Assembly (NCBI GenBank): GCA_022606425.2
Contig: JAHDVF020000676.1
Span: 744,001 to 808,000, forward strand
Reading direction: 5' to 3'
From: Lepidostoma basale
Taxonomy: Eukaryota; Arthropoda; Insecta; Trichoptera; Lepidostomatidae
Length of the DNA stretch: 64,000 nucleotides
Shown here: in pieces, positions 33,954 to 46,439 of the stretch
Numbering within the stretch: the stretch's first letter is position 1
Layout: the number at the start of each line of letters is the position of its first letter
Translations under genes and position numbers: made by a program
The notes under the pieces: generated by a model
Databases searched by the model: none
Seen by the model: only the letters and a program-made list of their open reading frames with translations
Told to the model about the DNA's origin: nothing

Positions 33954-35378
33954 TCAAATTTTCTTTAACTTATTTTGTGGTTCATATTCATATTCATTAC
34001 ATATATTTTCTTCTGCACTTAAAACATCATCTTCATTTCCAAATAAAATATTTAAAGATAAACGAAAGCTGACTCTCATCATATCTTTTTTGGGAGAAAC
34101 ATTCCTTACAAAGAAAATATCAATCAAATTTTTTCCTAATTTGTATCCCAAATTTTTTTCAACCATCTGTTTTGAAGTTTCAATTGGATCGGTGCCATCC
34201 ACAAAACAATAAACATGGACTATTGGTTCTCGGAATTTATTGGAATCTTCTAAAGCATGTCCCTTTAAAATTCCACCAAACACATCTAAGAACTCAACAG
34301 CGAGCGCTGGAAGGTTCATTGTTAAGTGAATATCTGGTTTACAAACATCGGAACAATTCAATGTTTCAATTAAATATGGAATGAAGACATCACGGATGAA
34401 GCACCGACCATCTAAGTTGAATGCTTTGAAATTTGGTCCAAGTACTTTGTTCAATTTCGCATTGTGACAAAGCCATTTGTATGACTCAGGGTTGAGATCA
34501 TTGGCGTAGACTTTGCATTTCTTTCGTAATACAGGAATAGCAAATGGTCCAACGCCAGCGAATACATCAAATAGAATGTCTCCTGCTTTAAGCATTTTAA
34601 TAATCCTCTCATGTTCAGTACAAAGTCTCGGATTCCAGTAAACACTAGAGAAGTCAAACTCGAAGGAGCAATTATTTTCTTTCACAAGAGTTTGAAAGTT
34701 TTGTTCACCAGCTAGAATTTCCATCGAAAAATTTCTATACGTATTGTCAATTGTATTTGTTTTGTTCACAACAGTTTTGCAATGCTTTACTTTATCCAGC
34801 AGCACATCTCCTATTAACTTTTTGTATTCGAGATGGTGATCTTTTAGGTTAACGTGCACAATGTGTCCAATTATTGAATAGCTTGTCAAGTTGTCTTTAT
34901 CTGTTGGTAAAACGGCTTTTAAAATTTCATCAGCTTTCCAGTTTTCGTATGTTAATGATACTTCTTTCATGGACAAATTTCCCTCACAAACACCGCACTT
35001 CAGAAGTGATTCTCTGTCTTCAGGACTAATATCAGTCCAATATTGAATTATGAATGGATTTAAGAATGCAACCTTGGTTGATGGAGATTCAATTGATTGT
35101 ACAGGTTTAAAATTGTCCAATTTTAGTAAATATTTTTTAATTAACTTGATAGTGGTGGATGTATCAGATTCTGGAATCATTAAGGCCGGAACATTAACGG
35201 TTTTCTCAAATCTTTGACGATCCAGTATTTTCATACCTCTGACTTCTACGGAAGGCGTGATTGTTGACATTTTTCGAAAGCACTTGCAAAATACAACACT
35301 ACAATTTACGGTATTACTCGATAAACGAAATTTGGTTATTTGCAATGTTCTTTGAATGAAATCGTAAAAAATCGTCAT
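33954..35378 (-). CDS. TRMT5: tRNA (guanine(37)-N1)-methyltransferase, TRM5/TRMT5
   Basis: TRM5 methylates N1 of G37 next to the anticodon, using S-adenosylmethionine, and prevents frameshifting. The intronless frame has 474 residues. SAM-binding motif I is DVFAGVGPFA (271-280), motif II YANDLNP (291-297), and the catalytic-side NLPA motif is in HLTMNLPALA (351-360). SYSIIGHIVHVNL (167-178) and VYWNPRLCTEHERI are further family stretches. The first 36 residues are rich in Ser, Phe, Arg and Lys and poor in acids, like a mitochondrial presequence. A second ATG at residue 37 (MSTITPSVEVRG) precedes the conserved domain and would give a cytosolic or nuclear form. Both starts are in one exon, so leaky scanning could make both. 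The C-terminus is a Lys-ended charged tail. The gene is divergent from the ionotropic receptor, about 1 kb away. Confidence 0.95.
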   Translation of the reverse strand: MTIFYDFIQRTLQITKFRLSSNTVNCSVVFCKCFRKMSTITPSVEVRGMKILDRQRFEKTVNVPALMIPESDTSTTIKLIKKYLLKLDNFKPVQSIESPSTKVAFLNPFIIQYWTDISPEDRESLLKCGVCEGNLSMKEVSLTYENWKADEILKAVLPTDKDNLTSYSIIGHIVHVNLKDHHLEYKKLIGDVLLDKVKHCKTVVNKTNTIDNTYRNFSMEILAGEQNFQTLVKENNCSFEFDFSSVYWNPRLCTEHERIIKMLKAGDILFDVFAGVGPFAIPVLRKKCKVYANDLNPESYKWLCHNAKLNKVLGPNFKAFNLDGRCFIRDVFIPYLIETLNCSDVCKPDIHLTMNLPALAVEFLDVFGGILKGHALEDSNKFREPIVHVYCFVDGTDPIETSKQMVEKNLGYKLGKNLIDIFFVRNVSPKKDMMRVSFRLSLNILFGNEDDVLSAEENICNEYEYEPQNKLKKI

Positions 35379-36391
35379 GAATAATTAAAACCAAATAACA
35401 AGGAATTATAAAATGATGATTAAAACAAATGAAAAATGGTTTGATTATTGTAGATCAATCAAATAATATTAAAGTTAGTAATTATAACCTCTTTCTCGAA
35501 AACTCCTTTTGACATACTTCTGATATGGCACACGATGACATCATAGACACGACATAACAAGAATAATAACCATAAATATATATATATGTAACTCATTCGG
35601 GGCATTTGGGGCTACCAAATTTTAAAGTTCAGTTGCTCGTCATGCAATTTAGCAACGTATATTATAATGAAATAGAAAAATGTTTGAATTCACACAAACA
35701 CATGAAATATTAATTGCAACGTAGAAAAATGCATGAAATCACTTATTAAAACATTGTAAAAATAAAAAAAACATAAAAAAATACGAAAATTCAAAAAGAG
35801 TACAACAATTATTAATGCAAAGGATTTTAAAATTTATTAAAAACATACAACTAATCTAAGTGAATGTCCCAAAGAGTGCTTATAAATATTATTAGCGCTA
35901 TTTTGCTTCACGGAATCCAAATCACAGGCTCATTTGTTAAATATTTTTCAGTTCAATTACAAAAAAAATCAGCCGTATTTTTTTGTTTCATTAAATTCAA
36001 AATATTTAAAGAGAAAGAAATAATATTTGAGTAAGTATGGTTATTTGTAAAGTATTATTTATATGCATAACGATAATTACATAATTTTCGCATGTACGAG
36101 TACATGTTTGCCCTTTTCAAATGAAAATTATGTCAGTGGTTGATATTTGAAATTTCTGTCGAAACATTGATATGACTGACTTACGAAACACGAAGGATTA
36201 AAGTATTTACGTGATTTCTGAATGGGAACAAGATGAATAACGTCATGCAATAATTATATGGTCTGGATATACCATAATATAAAGGCGAAATAGCATTATT
36301 TTCATTCAGTCCTTAATTAGTTCTAATGTCGGTATCAGTTTTTCAGAACATTGTATATTGTTCGCAATAAATATTTTCATTCGAATTTTCA
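35379..36391. promoter_or_regulatory. Divergent promoter region of TRM5 and the ionotropic receptor
   Basis: About 1 kb between two head-to-head starts. AT-rich, with A runs at 35760-35790; 36290-36350 before the receptor start is likely its 5' UTR. No TATA box can be assigned with confidence. No coding or clear repeat. Confidence 0.4.
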
Positions 36392-39300
36392 ATGGAAATA
36401 AATGCATATTTTTGTTATATTATTCTGATTATCAATCTATCGTCATGCGAAGGTTGGTGCAATTAAACATATTTCGATTGGTTAATTAGATATAAAATAA
36501 TACAAGGGAGATCTCACTAACAAAATTGAGCCGGCAGCTTTATATGCAGTGTTGTTTCAAATTTGATATGTTTTAAAAATACACGTGTTTTTGAAAACAT
36601 ATATATATATGAGATAACTGAAAACTTAATGTAAGGTTGTTTTTAAATATTTCAGTGGTTGTAGGGAATGCGGTCGAGATATTATCTGCGAATGAACAAA
36701 AATCGGAAAAACTTTCGAAAGCCATAACAGATTTTGCTGTCGCGTTAAATTGCAAATCTCTGACACTTTTTAACGGCGTGGAAGAACATGAAAGGTAATA
36801 GAAAAATCATTGCACCAATCTAATACATTTATATTATTTATTTACAATACATTTAAATCGGTATACTACGTAAATTAACTTAATATAAAATTTTAATGGT
36901 GCATAGTTACAATTAGCGATTAACAACCTACGAGTATTATTTTGGTTCAAAATTTTACATCCATCTTGTTATATTTATTTTGCAGTGTAGGTACATAAAG
37001 GTCTATGAATGATTACTCAATTATATTTTATCTTCTAAAACATTGAAATTGTTTATAGGTTTATTAAACCATCGCGTCTTATTTGGTCGTTGCAAAATGC
37101 CGCAGTTCCAACAACGTCATTTATGATCAATAAAAACTTTACGAGTTGTAAGGTCAGTAACATACATATTATAATATTTCTGTAAACATACATATTATTT
37201 AAGCGTATTTGCTGATCACAAAATTAAAAAAATGTTTTCAGGAGCAATATTTCAATTACATATCCAACGCAATGGAGAAATCTCTTGATACTACAAGTTT
37301 ACTATTCTGTACACCCCTTCAGTGTGAATTTCTTTTAGATGAGGTAAGAATTATTTTAGATTTTTTATTTCATGTAACATTCATTTTGTAAACATTTAAA
37401 ATGTATAAATATAAAAATAAAATAAATACTTTGTTGTGGTGGTTCTGGTTTTTCAGTGTATAGTCAGCAAGAGTCGTAGCGGAGATTTGCCTCATCAGGA
37501 ATGTTCGGGGAGAGCGAATGAATATTTTTAATAATGAAAACTCACGATCGATGATTCTAAACTCCTCATGTTTATTATAACAAGAATACAAAGTTACATT
37601 ATCAGCCAGTCATTACTTTATTATTAATTTAATAAATGTTCGGGATTGGCTTTCATAAAATAGTTTCAATATATTGCATTATCAATATACGAGTATATTA
37701 AATATAAGAACTAATATAATTTCTTTTATTGACTTGATGAAGCTTGGGGGCACCAGCGAAACTAGTTGGATTAAATTATAATTACCATTTCGTGATTAAA
37801 TACAAAGTGTTTATTTTATTTTTTTACAACATTTTGAATGTATACAAATTCTTATAGACAAATACTGGATTTTACCCATTGCGGATAAATTATTTTTCTA
37901 TAAGGATTAATTGTATCTCAATAGAGACGAAGATGTAAATTGTTTTCTGGGAACAGAATATTGGTGGCCGAGGCGCTTACAGGACTTATGACCTGTCATT
38001 GGTTGGGTTGAGCGATCGCTTTATGTTTATTCTTCCCCTCTTACGACCACCACGGCTGACAAATTTTTGAAGTTGTATATATGCTAAGATGCCGCGCCTA
38101 TCTTTATATTTTTTAGTTCACTCTACACTAGCGTCATCTATTAAGATTGGGAAGCATTAAGCAGAAAACCTTTATTAATGCACTGTGAAAGGCTTTGCAA
38201 TTATCATACATTACTAGATTACGCCTGGAGATGTCTCTCCAATTTTAATGCCTTAACTATTTTTTATATTTATAAATTTCCTTATTTTAGAATTAAGCGC
38301 TAAAACGTAGAAATTCCAATTAAAGTTAACAAATTAAATTTAAAGTATACTATAATATGTAAGCGCGACGCTTATAGAAGCTTACGTGGTAATGTAATTT
38401 ATTTTTATGAAAAAAAAAAAAAAATCCAATATCGGCAAAGCTTAAAACGAGGGGATAAAATATATTAAAAAAAATGTTATTAAATCTTATAGGTTTTTTT
38501 GCGAAAAATATAGATAATTATTAATAGCGTAATTTTTATTTATTTATTTTAATATCCATGTTTTTAAGCGTCAAGACGCCACAATCTTGTATAAATCATT
38601 AAAATTAAAACTAATCATTATTTCAGATTCGTGAAAAAAATTTAATTCATCGGTACCAGCTGTACATATTTTATTGGGGGGAAAGAGAGCCCAGCAATAG
38701 ATTTGCAGCAACTATTCATGAAGCCATGAGAGTGGCTGTTTTAACAAACCCTAGGAAGGGAGTGTATGTTATATAATCATTATTATAAACTAACAATTAT
38801 TTAAATATGACTAGTTGCATGTAAAAACATTTTTCAATGAATTAAAATAACTTTACAGTGTAAAAAATAACTGAATGTAAAACTCCACATTTAATATTTA
38901 ATATTGATGAAAATGTTAGTTTTCTAGAAATTTATTATAGTTTATGGGAATGTCATATTTCGCCTTGATAAGGTGTCAAATTTGAAAATCAAACGGGTAG
39001 TTTTTTAAATCAAATTTATTGGAGCAGAATAAAATAATAAAAGTAATTGTAATGTCCTAAATATATTGTTGAACAAATTAATTTAAGGACTCTTGCCCTT
39101 CTTGAGAAGAAATGAATTTATTTATAAAAAAATACAATGTGACTACTTACAAGGGAAGGGTAGGACATAGGAAATTGACTTTGGAATGGGACTTTGTAGG
39201 ATTGTAGTACCCCCTAAGAGTTATGAATAGACAAAGTAAGAAAATGCAATAGCCAGCCAATTTCTAGAAAAACACCTTTAATGTTTTCACCTTTGAAATT

Positions 39301-42300
39301 GAAAAAAAAAAACAAGAGCATGATGCGAAATTTGAACCGGAGACCCAGCTGGCCAGCATAATAGAGAAGGAAGATAAGTCATCCGCTCAGCCACATGTTG
39401 TTGAACACAATGTTGAAGCCAATAGTGAATTTTCTGATGTAATATATTAGCAATAGTGGAAACTTTGACTAGAAATTGGCTGGCTATTATGTTTTCTTAC
39501 TTTGACTATGCATGCATAGTCAAAGTAAGAAAGATTGTGGTACTAAAATTTTGCAAAATCTCTTCCAGAAGCCAATTTCCTGTGTCGTGCCCTCCCCTTG
39601 TTAGTACATGTATGTATGTGTTTGTTAAAACGCCCACAAAACTGTCATTTTATTATCAATGTGAAATATTTATGTATGTCGAAAAAAATATCATGTATTT
39701 ATGAAACAAATGTGTATCAATATTTACTAATAAAATAAAATAATAAATAATACAAACGGAATTTTTAGGTACCGACTATACTATAACCAGGTCAGAACTA
39801 GTAGGAAGGCGCGACTTCTTGTCCCAGTCAATTGGTGGGAGAGAGGGAGAGTGTATCGGGTTCCGGTTCTGCCCTCTCCTCTGGATGTGTATTCAGATTT
39901 TGAAGGAAGAGTTTTCCACGTTCCCGTTCTTCACGTAGATATTATATCATTGAACAAACCTATTTTAAACAAAACATTCACAATTTTATCTCACGTATTA
40001 AATAAAATAATATGTTTAAAAAAATGTGATTTCATTTTATAGGCTCCACCATGGCATTTTGTAAAATTTCTCAATGATTCTTCAATAGTTATAACCGGTG
40101 GCAGAGATCATCAACTTTTGACTTTATTAGCAACGAAACTCAATTTTAAGTAAGTGGCAATAATAGTTCATTTAATAAGTTAATTTAAGAATGCCCCTAT
40201 AACCAAAAAATTAAATAAAAACAAACAGAATCGAGGCTCCGATAGTACGGTTACGTAATAAGTAGACCCCACGACCGAGTCGTGGAAAAGTGCCTTTCCA
40301 TGGCTGTTATGAAGAGAGAAAGAAAAACATTCAAAACCACCTAGCTGACATGTGTCTGAAGGGATACAAATACTTTAGGTCTTAAGGTAAAAGATATCTA
40401 CGAGCGAAGGATAAAAAAGCTAACCCGAGTAACTGGAATAGCTGAGGAAAAAAAGGGAAATGGAATAACAATTTGATATAAAAACAATTGTTCTGCCTCA
40501 TCATTGAAGCATGATTACATGTTTTTGTTTTGAAAGTAAATGTTACATGTAATTTTAAACAATACAGTTTTATTTTCAGATTTCAGTACTTCGATCCACC
40601 ACAACACAGCCAAGGGTCGGGTGTTTCAGCAAATGGATCATTTAAAGGTGTACTCGGCATGATTTATAGAAGGGTAAGTAGTTAAAAAAAATCTTTCTCA
40701 TAGCAAGTAGGTAAATTAAAAAACCATTTTTCTACATAAAAAGGACAGGTTGATTAGTATACTATTATATTAGGTGGTCAATTTAAATAAATTTTATATC
40801 CTAAATAGGCATGTATCATCTACTCGTACATGATTTATATACATATTAATCTTCTACATTCTTCCTTCTTCTTCCTCAGCCTATTCCCGTCCACTCCTGG
40901 ACAAAGGCTTCCTCCATTTGCTTCCATGTCATTCTGTCCTGTGCAGACTGCATCTAGGTTATTCCGACGTGTCTGTTTAGATCATCCTTCCACCGTAGTT
41001 GCGGTCGCCCTGCACTTCTCTTCGCCGTCCACGGTCTCCAAGTCAGCAGTCCTCTTGTCCATTTTTCATCTGGGCCTCTGGCTACGTGACCCGCCCATTG
41101 CCATTTTAGAGTCGCCATCGTCCATAATCTTCTACATTATTGTACAATTAATCATTTACATATTGACCAAAGTTGCCAATGTAGCATGCAAAATAGCTTC
41201 ATTGAAGTGGAATTGGGCCAGCTATATAGTGAGGACAATGTATGATTGGTAGACTAGATGCACCCTGGAGTCGGGACTGAGAATCGGTCAGAGAAACCCG
41301 GTAGATGACAAGCAAGATGGTTTGATGACATCAAAATAGTCGCAGGAGGTCAATGGCACAGAGCGGCGAGGGAAGAGAAGGGAAAGAGTTGCGGAAGTCG
41401 GGATGAGAGGCCTATGTCCAACACTAGACGACTAATGGCTGATGATGATTATTGTACAATATAAAGGAATTATTTATGACAAGCATATTATTTGTGAAAT
41501 AGGAGGCTGATTTTTTTCTTGGGGATGTGACCATGTCTTGGGAGCGACAACGAGGAGTAGAGTTTTCATTTCCTACTCTTGCTGACAGCGGGGCATTCGT
41601 GGCTCCCGCGAGACGTCACCTCAGTGAAGCTCTAGCATTGCTGCGTCCATTTCGTTGGCAGGTTGATGATTTAATTATATTATGGTTAGAATTGCCCGTG
41701 AAAATTGTCACCTTTAACCACTAAATATACACAAATCATCCTGTACAGGTCTGGCCTATCATAATTCTGACTGTAGTAGGAAGTGGACCAGCTCTATGGG
41801 CTGCAGCTGCGGAACCCACATTCGAGGCTACTTCCCCTCGCAGAACCCCATCGCTAGCCAAGTGTTCTTGGTTCACAATGTCTATCTTTCTGAAGCAGTG
41901 TCAGTATAATAATGTTACTTTTATGTTATTTACATTGTCAACATAAACAAAGTTAATTAATACGAATGAAAATGTCTGTCTTGTTTCATTATATTTTAGA
42001 TGCAATGACATGTTTCGCCCTTCTAAGGCATTATCAAATGTGATTATCATCTAATGGCATTATCATTTGATAATGCCTTAGAAGGACTAAACATGTCATT
42101 CCATCTAATATATAAAAAAAACTTCTAGAAGACAGATGTTTTCATTCATTTTAATTATTTAATGTGGATTTTCACACCATTGTTCAAAAAACAATAACAA
42201 AGTTAATTTTTGGTCGTTATAAATTCAATTAAAATTTCAACCAAAATTACATTGTTTTCAAATGTCACATTTGATAGTTCCTCTGTAAGGTGAAACATTT

Positions 42301-45300
42301 CACTCTTACAAAATGTAAATAACTTTTAGAAAACTGATATTTTCATCTATATTTAATATGGAGTTTCATACCATTGTTCTAGAAACATAAAATAACAGAA
42401 TTGCCTCCTGACTTGCAATGGATTGAATTTAGAAATAATATTAATGTAAAAAAATCTACTAGGTGGTCGGTTTCCAGCCCACAACACTCGTGCTCGAGCC
42501 GTTGTACTTCTGTTGTCCTTCGCCGCTACATATGTCTTAAGTGATGTATACTCCGCAACTTTGACATCCCTGCTGGCTCGGCCAGCTCTAGAACCTGCCC
42601 TGGCAACTCTCCCATCTCTAGAGCATGCCATGTTGAAAGAAAATTACCAGTTGCTGGTAGAAAGTCACAGCTCGTCTTTGGCCAAGTTGGAGGTTTGGTA
42701 TCTAGATTGAATTATACCATTTATGATAAGTATTTTACATTTTGCATATTTTATACAAAATCAATGCCATATTTTATATTGGATTTGGATCTTCTGGCTT
42801 ACAGAGATTCAGCTCGAATGGTTATTCCTCTTACGTCTCTAGGAAACATTGTTGGAAATGTGATTTGGTAGTTGTTTTCTGCAGGGGCAATATTGTATAT
42901 ATTCATATTAATAAACTCAATAGGAATTGTGATATTGTCTGTTGATTGGAATTTTCTATAACTCAAAGAAAACGGTTATTACCCTTGGCTATACACAACT
43001 GATTTCTTACCGGGTATGTTGGACTACCAATAATTGGAAATTAGACAAATTATCCACATAGGTGTTCACTTCTTTCAATTGACTCATGGTCTTGTATAAA
43101 ACTCAGATATTTTGAATGACTTGACTTTGTGGCTAAGTATCTAATTATTTTTTCATTTATCAATTGCACTTTTTATGTTTTTATTTATTTTTAAATTCTT
43201 ATTTTGTAGTTACAAAGCATTTAAATTTATTTATCGGTATTGTTTTTTTAATTTTTTAATTGAAATAAATTGAAATTGAAAATATGATTAATGGAAACCA
43301 GTCCGTTTGTTTTATAAACTTGATTATATGAAAACCATTTGTCAGAACTGGGAGGAAGAACATGTTAAACACTTTGACAAGTGCACCCTACACATATCGA
43401 ATACCTTGACATGTGCATCCTCCCAGTATCGATTCAAGGTGGTTCGCGAATCATTTGACTTCAGAATTTGGGACAGTTTAGCAAAAGCAGCCTGTGCAAT
43501 GCCCTGCTATGTTCATGTATAATCTATTTCAATTTGTTTGATAACAAATTATACTTTTGTTAAATTTGTACATGTTTTAAGATTTGTACATGTTTCTTCC
43601 TTAGAATGGTACTGGTGTATACGGAAGACTGTGGAAGTTGATGCAGCGCCAGCAGTCTAAGACAGTTAGTTCAGTGGAGAGAGGAGTTCGCAGGGTAATC
43701 CATCACAATGGGGCCCCAACGGTGTTTCTCGCCGGCAGGGAAACACTTTATTTCAATACTAGAAGATTTGGTAGTTCCAACTAACATTGTTTGAATGTCT
43801 AAAGTATCCATTGAAATGAAATTATTAATTATTATAAATGAATTGTTAACAGGTCCATCAAACTTTCAAATGAGTGAAAAATTATACACTCGATATTCAG
43901 CAATTGCTCTGCAAGTGGGATGTCCATACGTAGAAAACATCAACAAAGTGTAAGTAAAGAGATTGTAAGAAATTAGTCATATTCTATCAAACTAAATAAT
44001 AAATCGGTCCGCTGTTTCCCCGAAAGGAAGGCTACGTTTGTATATCGTAACACACATGCTCGTTGATTTTGCCGACTTTGAAATTTGATCACGCCATGTT
44101 TTCCTCGGCTTCTTTTTCCATTTTCATTCCTTGTATACAATTTTTTAACCATTCTTCTCTCATCCATATATGTCCAAACCATCTAAGTGATATTTTTAAA
44201 TAAAAAGAGTTTCTTAGGAGTTTGAAAAACTTTGTTTAATCCACTATTTAATAAAAAATATTAAAAAACACGATATATTTCGGAGCTCTCTCAAGCTCCA
44301 AAGCTCCCATTCCCAATCAAATGCAAATTAATCATTTATTAATTCCTATATAAATTATGTCTTTTCAAATGTATGTTTATTGTAAATATTTTTATTTGTA
44401 TAATCATCACATATTATTATTATTTAATATTATTTATTAGTTCTTACTGTTAAAAAATAATTGTGAGTACCTACTTATAACAAATAGCACAGGTTAATTT
44501 TAAAATTTGAATTATTGTATCGAATTTTAAATGCATTTTTTATTGGTCTTTCTTTGTTTAGTTTTTATTATATTTTTACACCTGAAGATGGAGGTATCCT
44601 TCGAAACATGTTGAGTTTTATTATTATTTTTTATTAAATAGTGGATTAAACAAAGTTTTTCAAATTCCTCAAAGTATATTACTATGGAATTCCACAGTGT
44701 TAATGCCTTAGGGTTCAATAAGTTTTAAAAAGAGTTTCATATTGTTAAATATTTATATCTACGTTTTTAGATTGTTGCAGCTTTTCGAAGCTGGCATACT
44801 AACTAAAATAACTTATGAAGAGTATGAGAAATTAGGTGTGGAAATTGGAGCTGAAAGCGCTGCTAGTAGCGAGGACAGTAATACAAGTTCCAGAGATAGC
44901 AAATCCATTGGCAGCTCTAACACTGCATATAATAATACCACTCGTCGTCCTGAGGCAGTCAGCATGAGGATGTTGCAGGGGGCATTTTATATCCTTGTAA
45001 TCGGCTACATTTTATCAGGTAAGTATACAAATATACCATTACATATATAAAAATTAAAATTGTAACATTTGTGTACTTTGTTTTAACATCACTTTATTTT
45101 GTTTTATCGAACTAACCGTTTTCACTCTGGCCGGAGCTTCATCGGGGTTACAAGAACAAACTGGTTTAACCCTCCCTTCCCTATGATGGGTATCTTCTAC
45201 ACGTTGCTTCTAAAAACCATCAATATCTCTATAAATATAATAAATACAAGGTTAATATTTTAGGTATTCCTCCATAATATATTTAGGCATTAATTTAAAA

Positions 45301-46318
45301 AATATTATTATTAATAATCAGAATTTATCGGGTACATCGGAGGTATTTTGTGAAAATCGAAAAAAAATTCGCGTATAAACAGCGATTTGAGTGCGTCACA
45401 CTATATTCATATCTCACTCTTGCATATGTTCTAGCTCAATGTTCTCACTCTCGCCGTCCCGCCGCGCCGGCAATTGCTTTCGGGCTTGCAACCAGAGCGG
45501 ACCTATGCCCGTTTCGTGAGCGTTGCCAGATGGTTTTTTAATGTTTTTAGCAATTAAATCTCAATTATTATTATTTTTGACTTCAATTATAATTATATAA
45601 GCGGATTAGCTATGAATGTTCCTATTTTTCCGATTTAAAATCGCTAATTTTTTAACGCGTACTGACAACCCTATACCGGAACGCACGTTTTTATTTTAGC
45701 ACCGTAAGGGAAAGGTTAAACAAACTTCTTCAACGAAGCTCCGGCGGGAGTGAAACTAGTTGGTTCGATAACAAAAAGTGAAGTGGTGTAAAAAACAAAG
45801 TAAATGCCACACTACAAATTAAGTGCTTCATAAGACAAAACAATATAATATAAGTAAATTAATGAAAATATTGAGTGAAAAACTCTTTCTAGGTTGTGCA
45901 TTGATTTACGAGATGAATAATAATAAAGAAAAACCTTTGGATTATCAACAAAGAGCAAAGCTACATGGAAAACATAGTATTAAGTCTATATGTATACTTC
46001 AAAATAGAAGTGCTGATTTTCCACGATTTCCACTGGATTATATTGAATAGATTTCTGCTAATATCTAACCATTAACGGCAATTTTAAATCAATGATTGTT
46101 TAGAGGTCACCAGATGATTTTTGCAGACATGGTTTTTTGTGACAATGTGAAATTATAAAATAAATAAAAACGTAAGGCGAGTGAAATAATTAAACTTACA
46201 AGGTAACAAGTGTTCTAATGCATATCCGAGCTGCCCAGTTACCTGCACCGAAGAGGACCTGGCTCGAGCATCCAGAAGTGCGGTAGAGCTGGTGGACTTC
46301 TGGGCCAACGATATATAG
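36392..46318 (+). CDS. Ir40a: Ionotropic receptor, most like IR40a
   Basis: Variant ionotropic glutamate receptor; in Drosophila IR40a works with IR25a and IR93a in humidity sensing. Exons: 36392-36452, 36656-36794, 37059-37152, 37242-37343, 38627-38763, 39769-39934, 40043-40149, 40580-40673, 41503-41661, 41749-41899, 42463-42692, 43605-43770, 43853-43949, 44771-45018, 46203-46318. Phases join throughout, giving 688 residues. Exon 1 is a signal peptide (MEINAYFCYIILIINLSSC). The S1 ligand lobe has READFFLGDVTMSWERQRG, keeping the Arg equivalent to the carboxylate-binding Arg of AMPA receptors, then FPTLADSGAF. M1 is WPIIILTVVGSGPALW (about 354-377), the M3 gate is SDVYSATLTSLLARP, and M4 is GAFYILVIGYILSG (about 636-650). 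The subtype call rests on remembered similarity in the S1/M1 region (LADSGAF, EALALLRPF); the receptor class is certain. The final exon was chosen on phase and open frame (acidic, ends FWANDI) and is the least sure. Confidence 0.8.
37830..38190. repeat. Dispersed repeat, shared with 60160-60300
   Basis: CACTAGCGTCATCTATTAAG with AAGCATTAAGCAGAAAACC near the right end matches 60178-60225. The left end ATACTGGATTTTAC matches 60240-60260 in inverse. The order of the parts differs between copies. Inside a receptor intron. Confidence 0.55.
39150..39612. mobile_element. Foldback element with about 120-bp arms
   Basis: TACTTACAAGGGAAGGG at the left and, inverted, TACTAACAAGGGGAGGG at the right; both arms continue to ATAGCCAGCCAATTTCTAG. 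A short tRNA-like stretch (AACCGGAGACCCAGCTGG) lies inside. A receptor intron. Confidence 0.75.
40855..41125 (-). mobile_element. RTE-type LINE 3' end, copy 1
   Basis: The minus strand reads LKWQWAGHVARGPDEKWTRG, WRPWTAKRSAGRPQLRWKDD and RMTWKQMEEAFVQEWTGI. Another copy with the same ends is at 46440-46685. Confidence 0.78.
41220..41450 (+). repeat. LINE-D 3' end
   Basis: CTGGAGTCGGGACTGAGAAT, GGAGGTCAATGGCACAGAGC and GCCTATGTCCAACACTAGACG, then GATGATGATG. Same family as 4505-4700. Confidence 0.75.
41978..42150. mobile_element. Palindromic MITE P, complete copy
   Basis: The whole element folds on itself: AATGAAAATGTCTGTC ... GACATGTTTCGCCCTTCTAAGG on the left and the inverse on the right around a short AATGGCATT centre. 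Second complete copy at 55558-55735; many half copies elsewhere in the window. Non-coding, in a receptor intron. Confidence 0.85.
43985..44190 (-). repeat. LINE-A fragment
   Basis: The minus strand reads MDERRMVKKLYTRNENGKRS, then RGKHGVIKF, matching 32265-32350. Truncated at both ends. Confidence 0.7.
44208..44680. mobile_element. Transposon with about 50-bp inverted ends
   Basis: CTTAGGAGTTTGAAAAACTTT at the left and AAAGTTTTTCAAATTCCTCA at the right are inverted, continuing through TTTAATCCACTATTTAATAA. Inside is CCTTCGAAACATGTTG, a motif common in insect repeats. Non-coding, in a receptor intron. Confidence 0.75.
45053..45825. mobile_element. Foldback element with about 115-bp arms
   Basis: The left arm (45060-45180) and right arm (45700-45820) are inverted: TTTATCGAACTAACCGTTTTCACTC against AGTGAAACTAGTTGGTTCGATAA, both with the shared word GGAGCTTC. 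A piece of the same family lies at 53535-53615 and near 37735-37800. It fills the last intron of the receptor. Confidence 0.75.
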
Positions 46319-46439
46319 ACACTACTTCCATCGACACAAGGAAGAAATCAAAGGATAGTAATGCGACTAATGAAATTTCCAAGCCAACAGTTGCTTCTGC
46401 AGTACTGTATTATATTGATGAAAACACAGATCACTTCTT

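Noticed and set aside
46130..46160. Alternative last receptor exon after TTTTTGCAG
   Set aside because: It would give only ten residues before a stop; the exon at 46203-46318 fits phase and has a longer, more protein-like frame.
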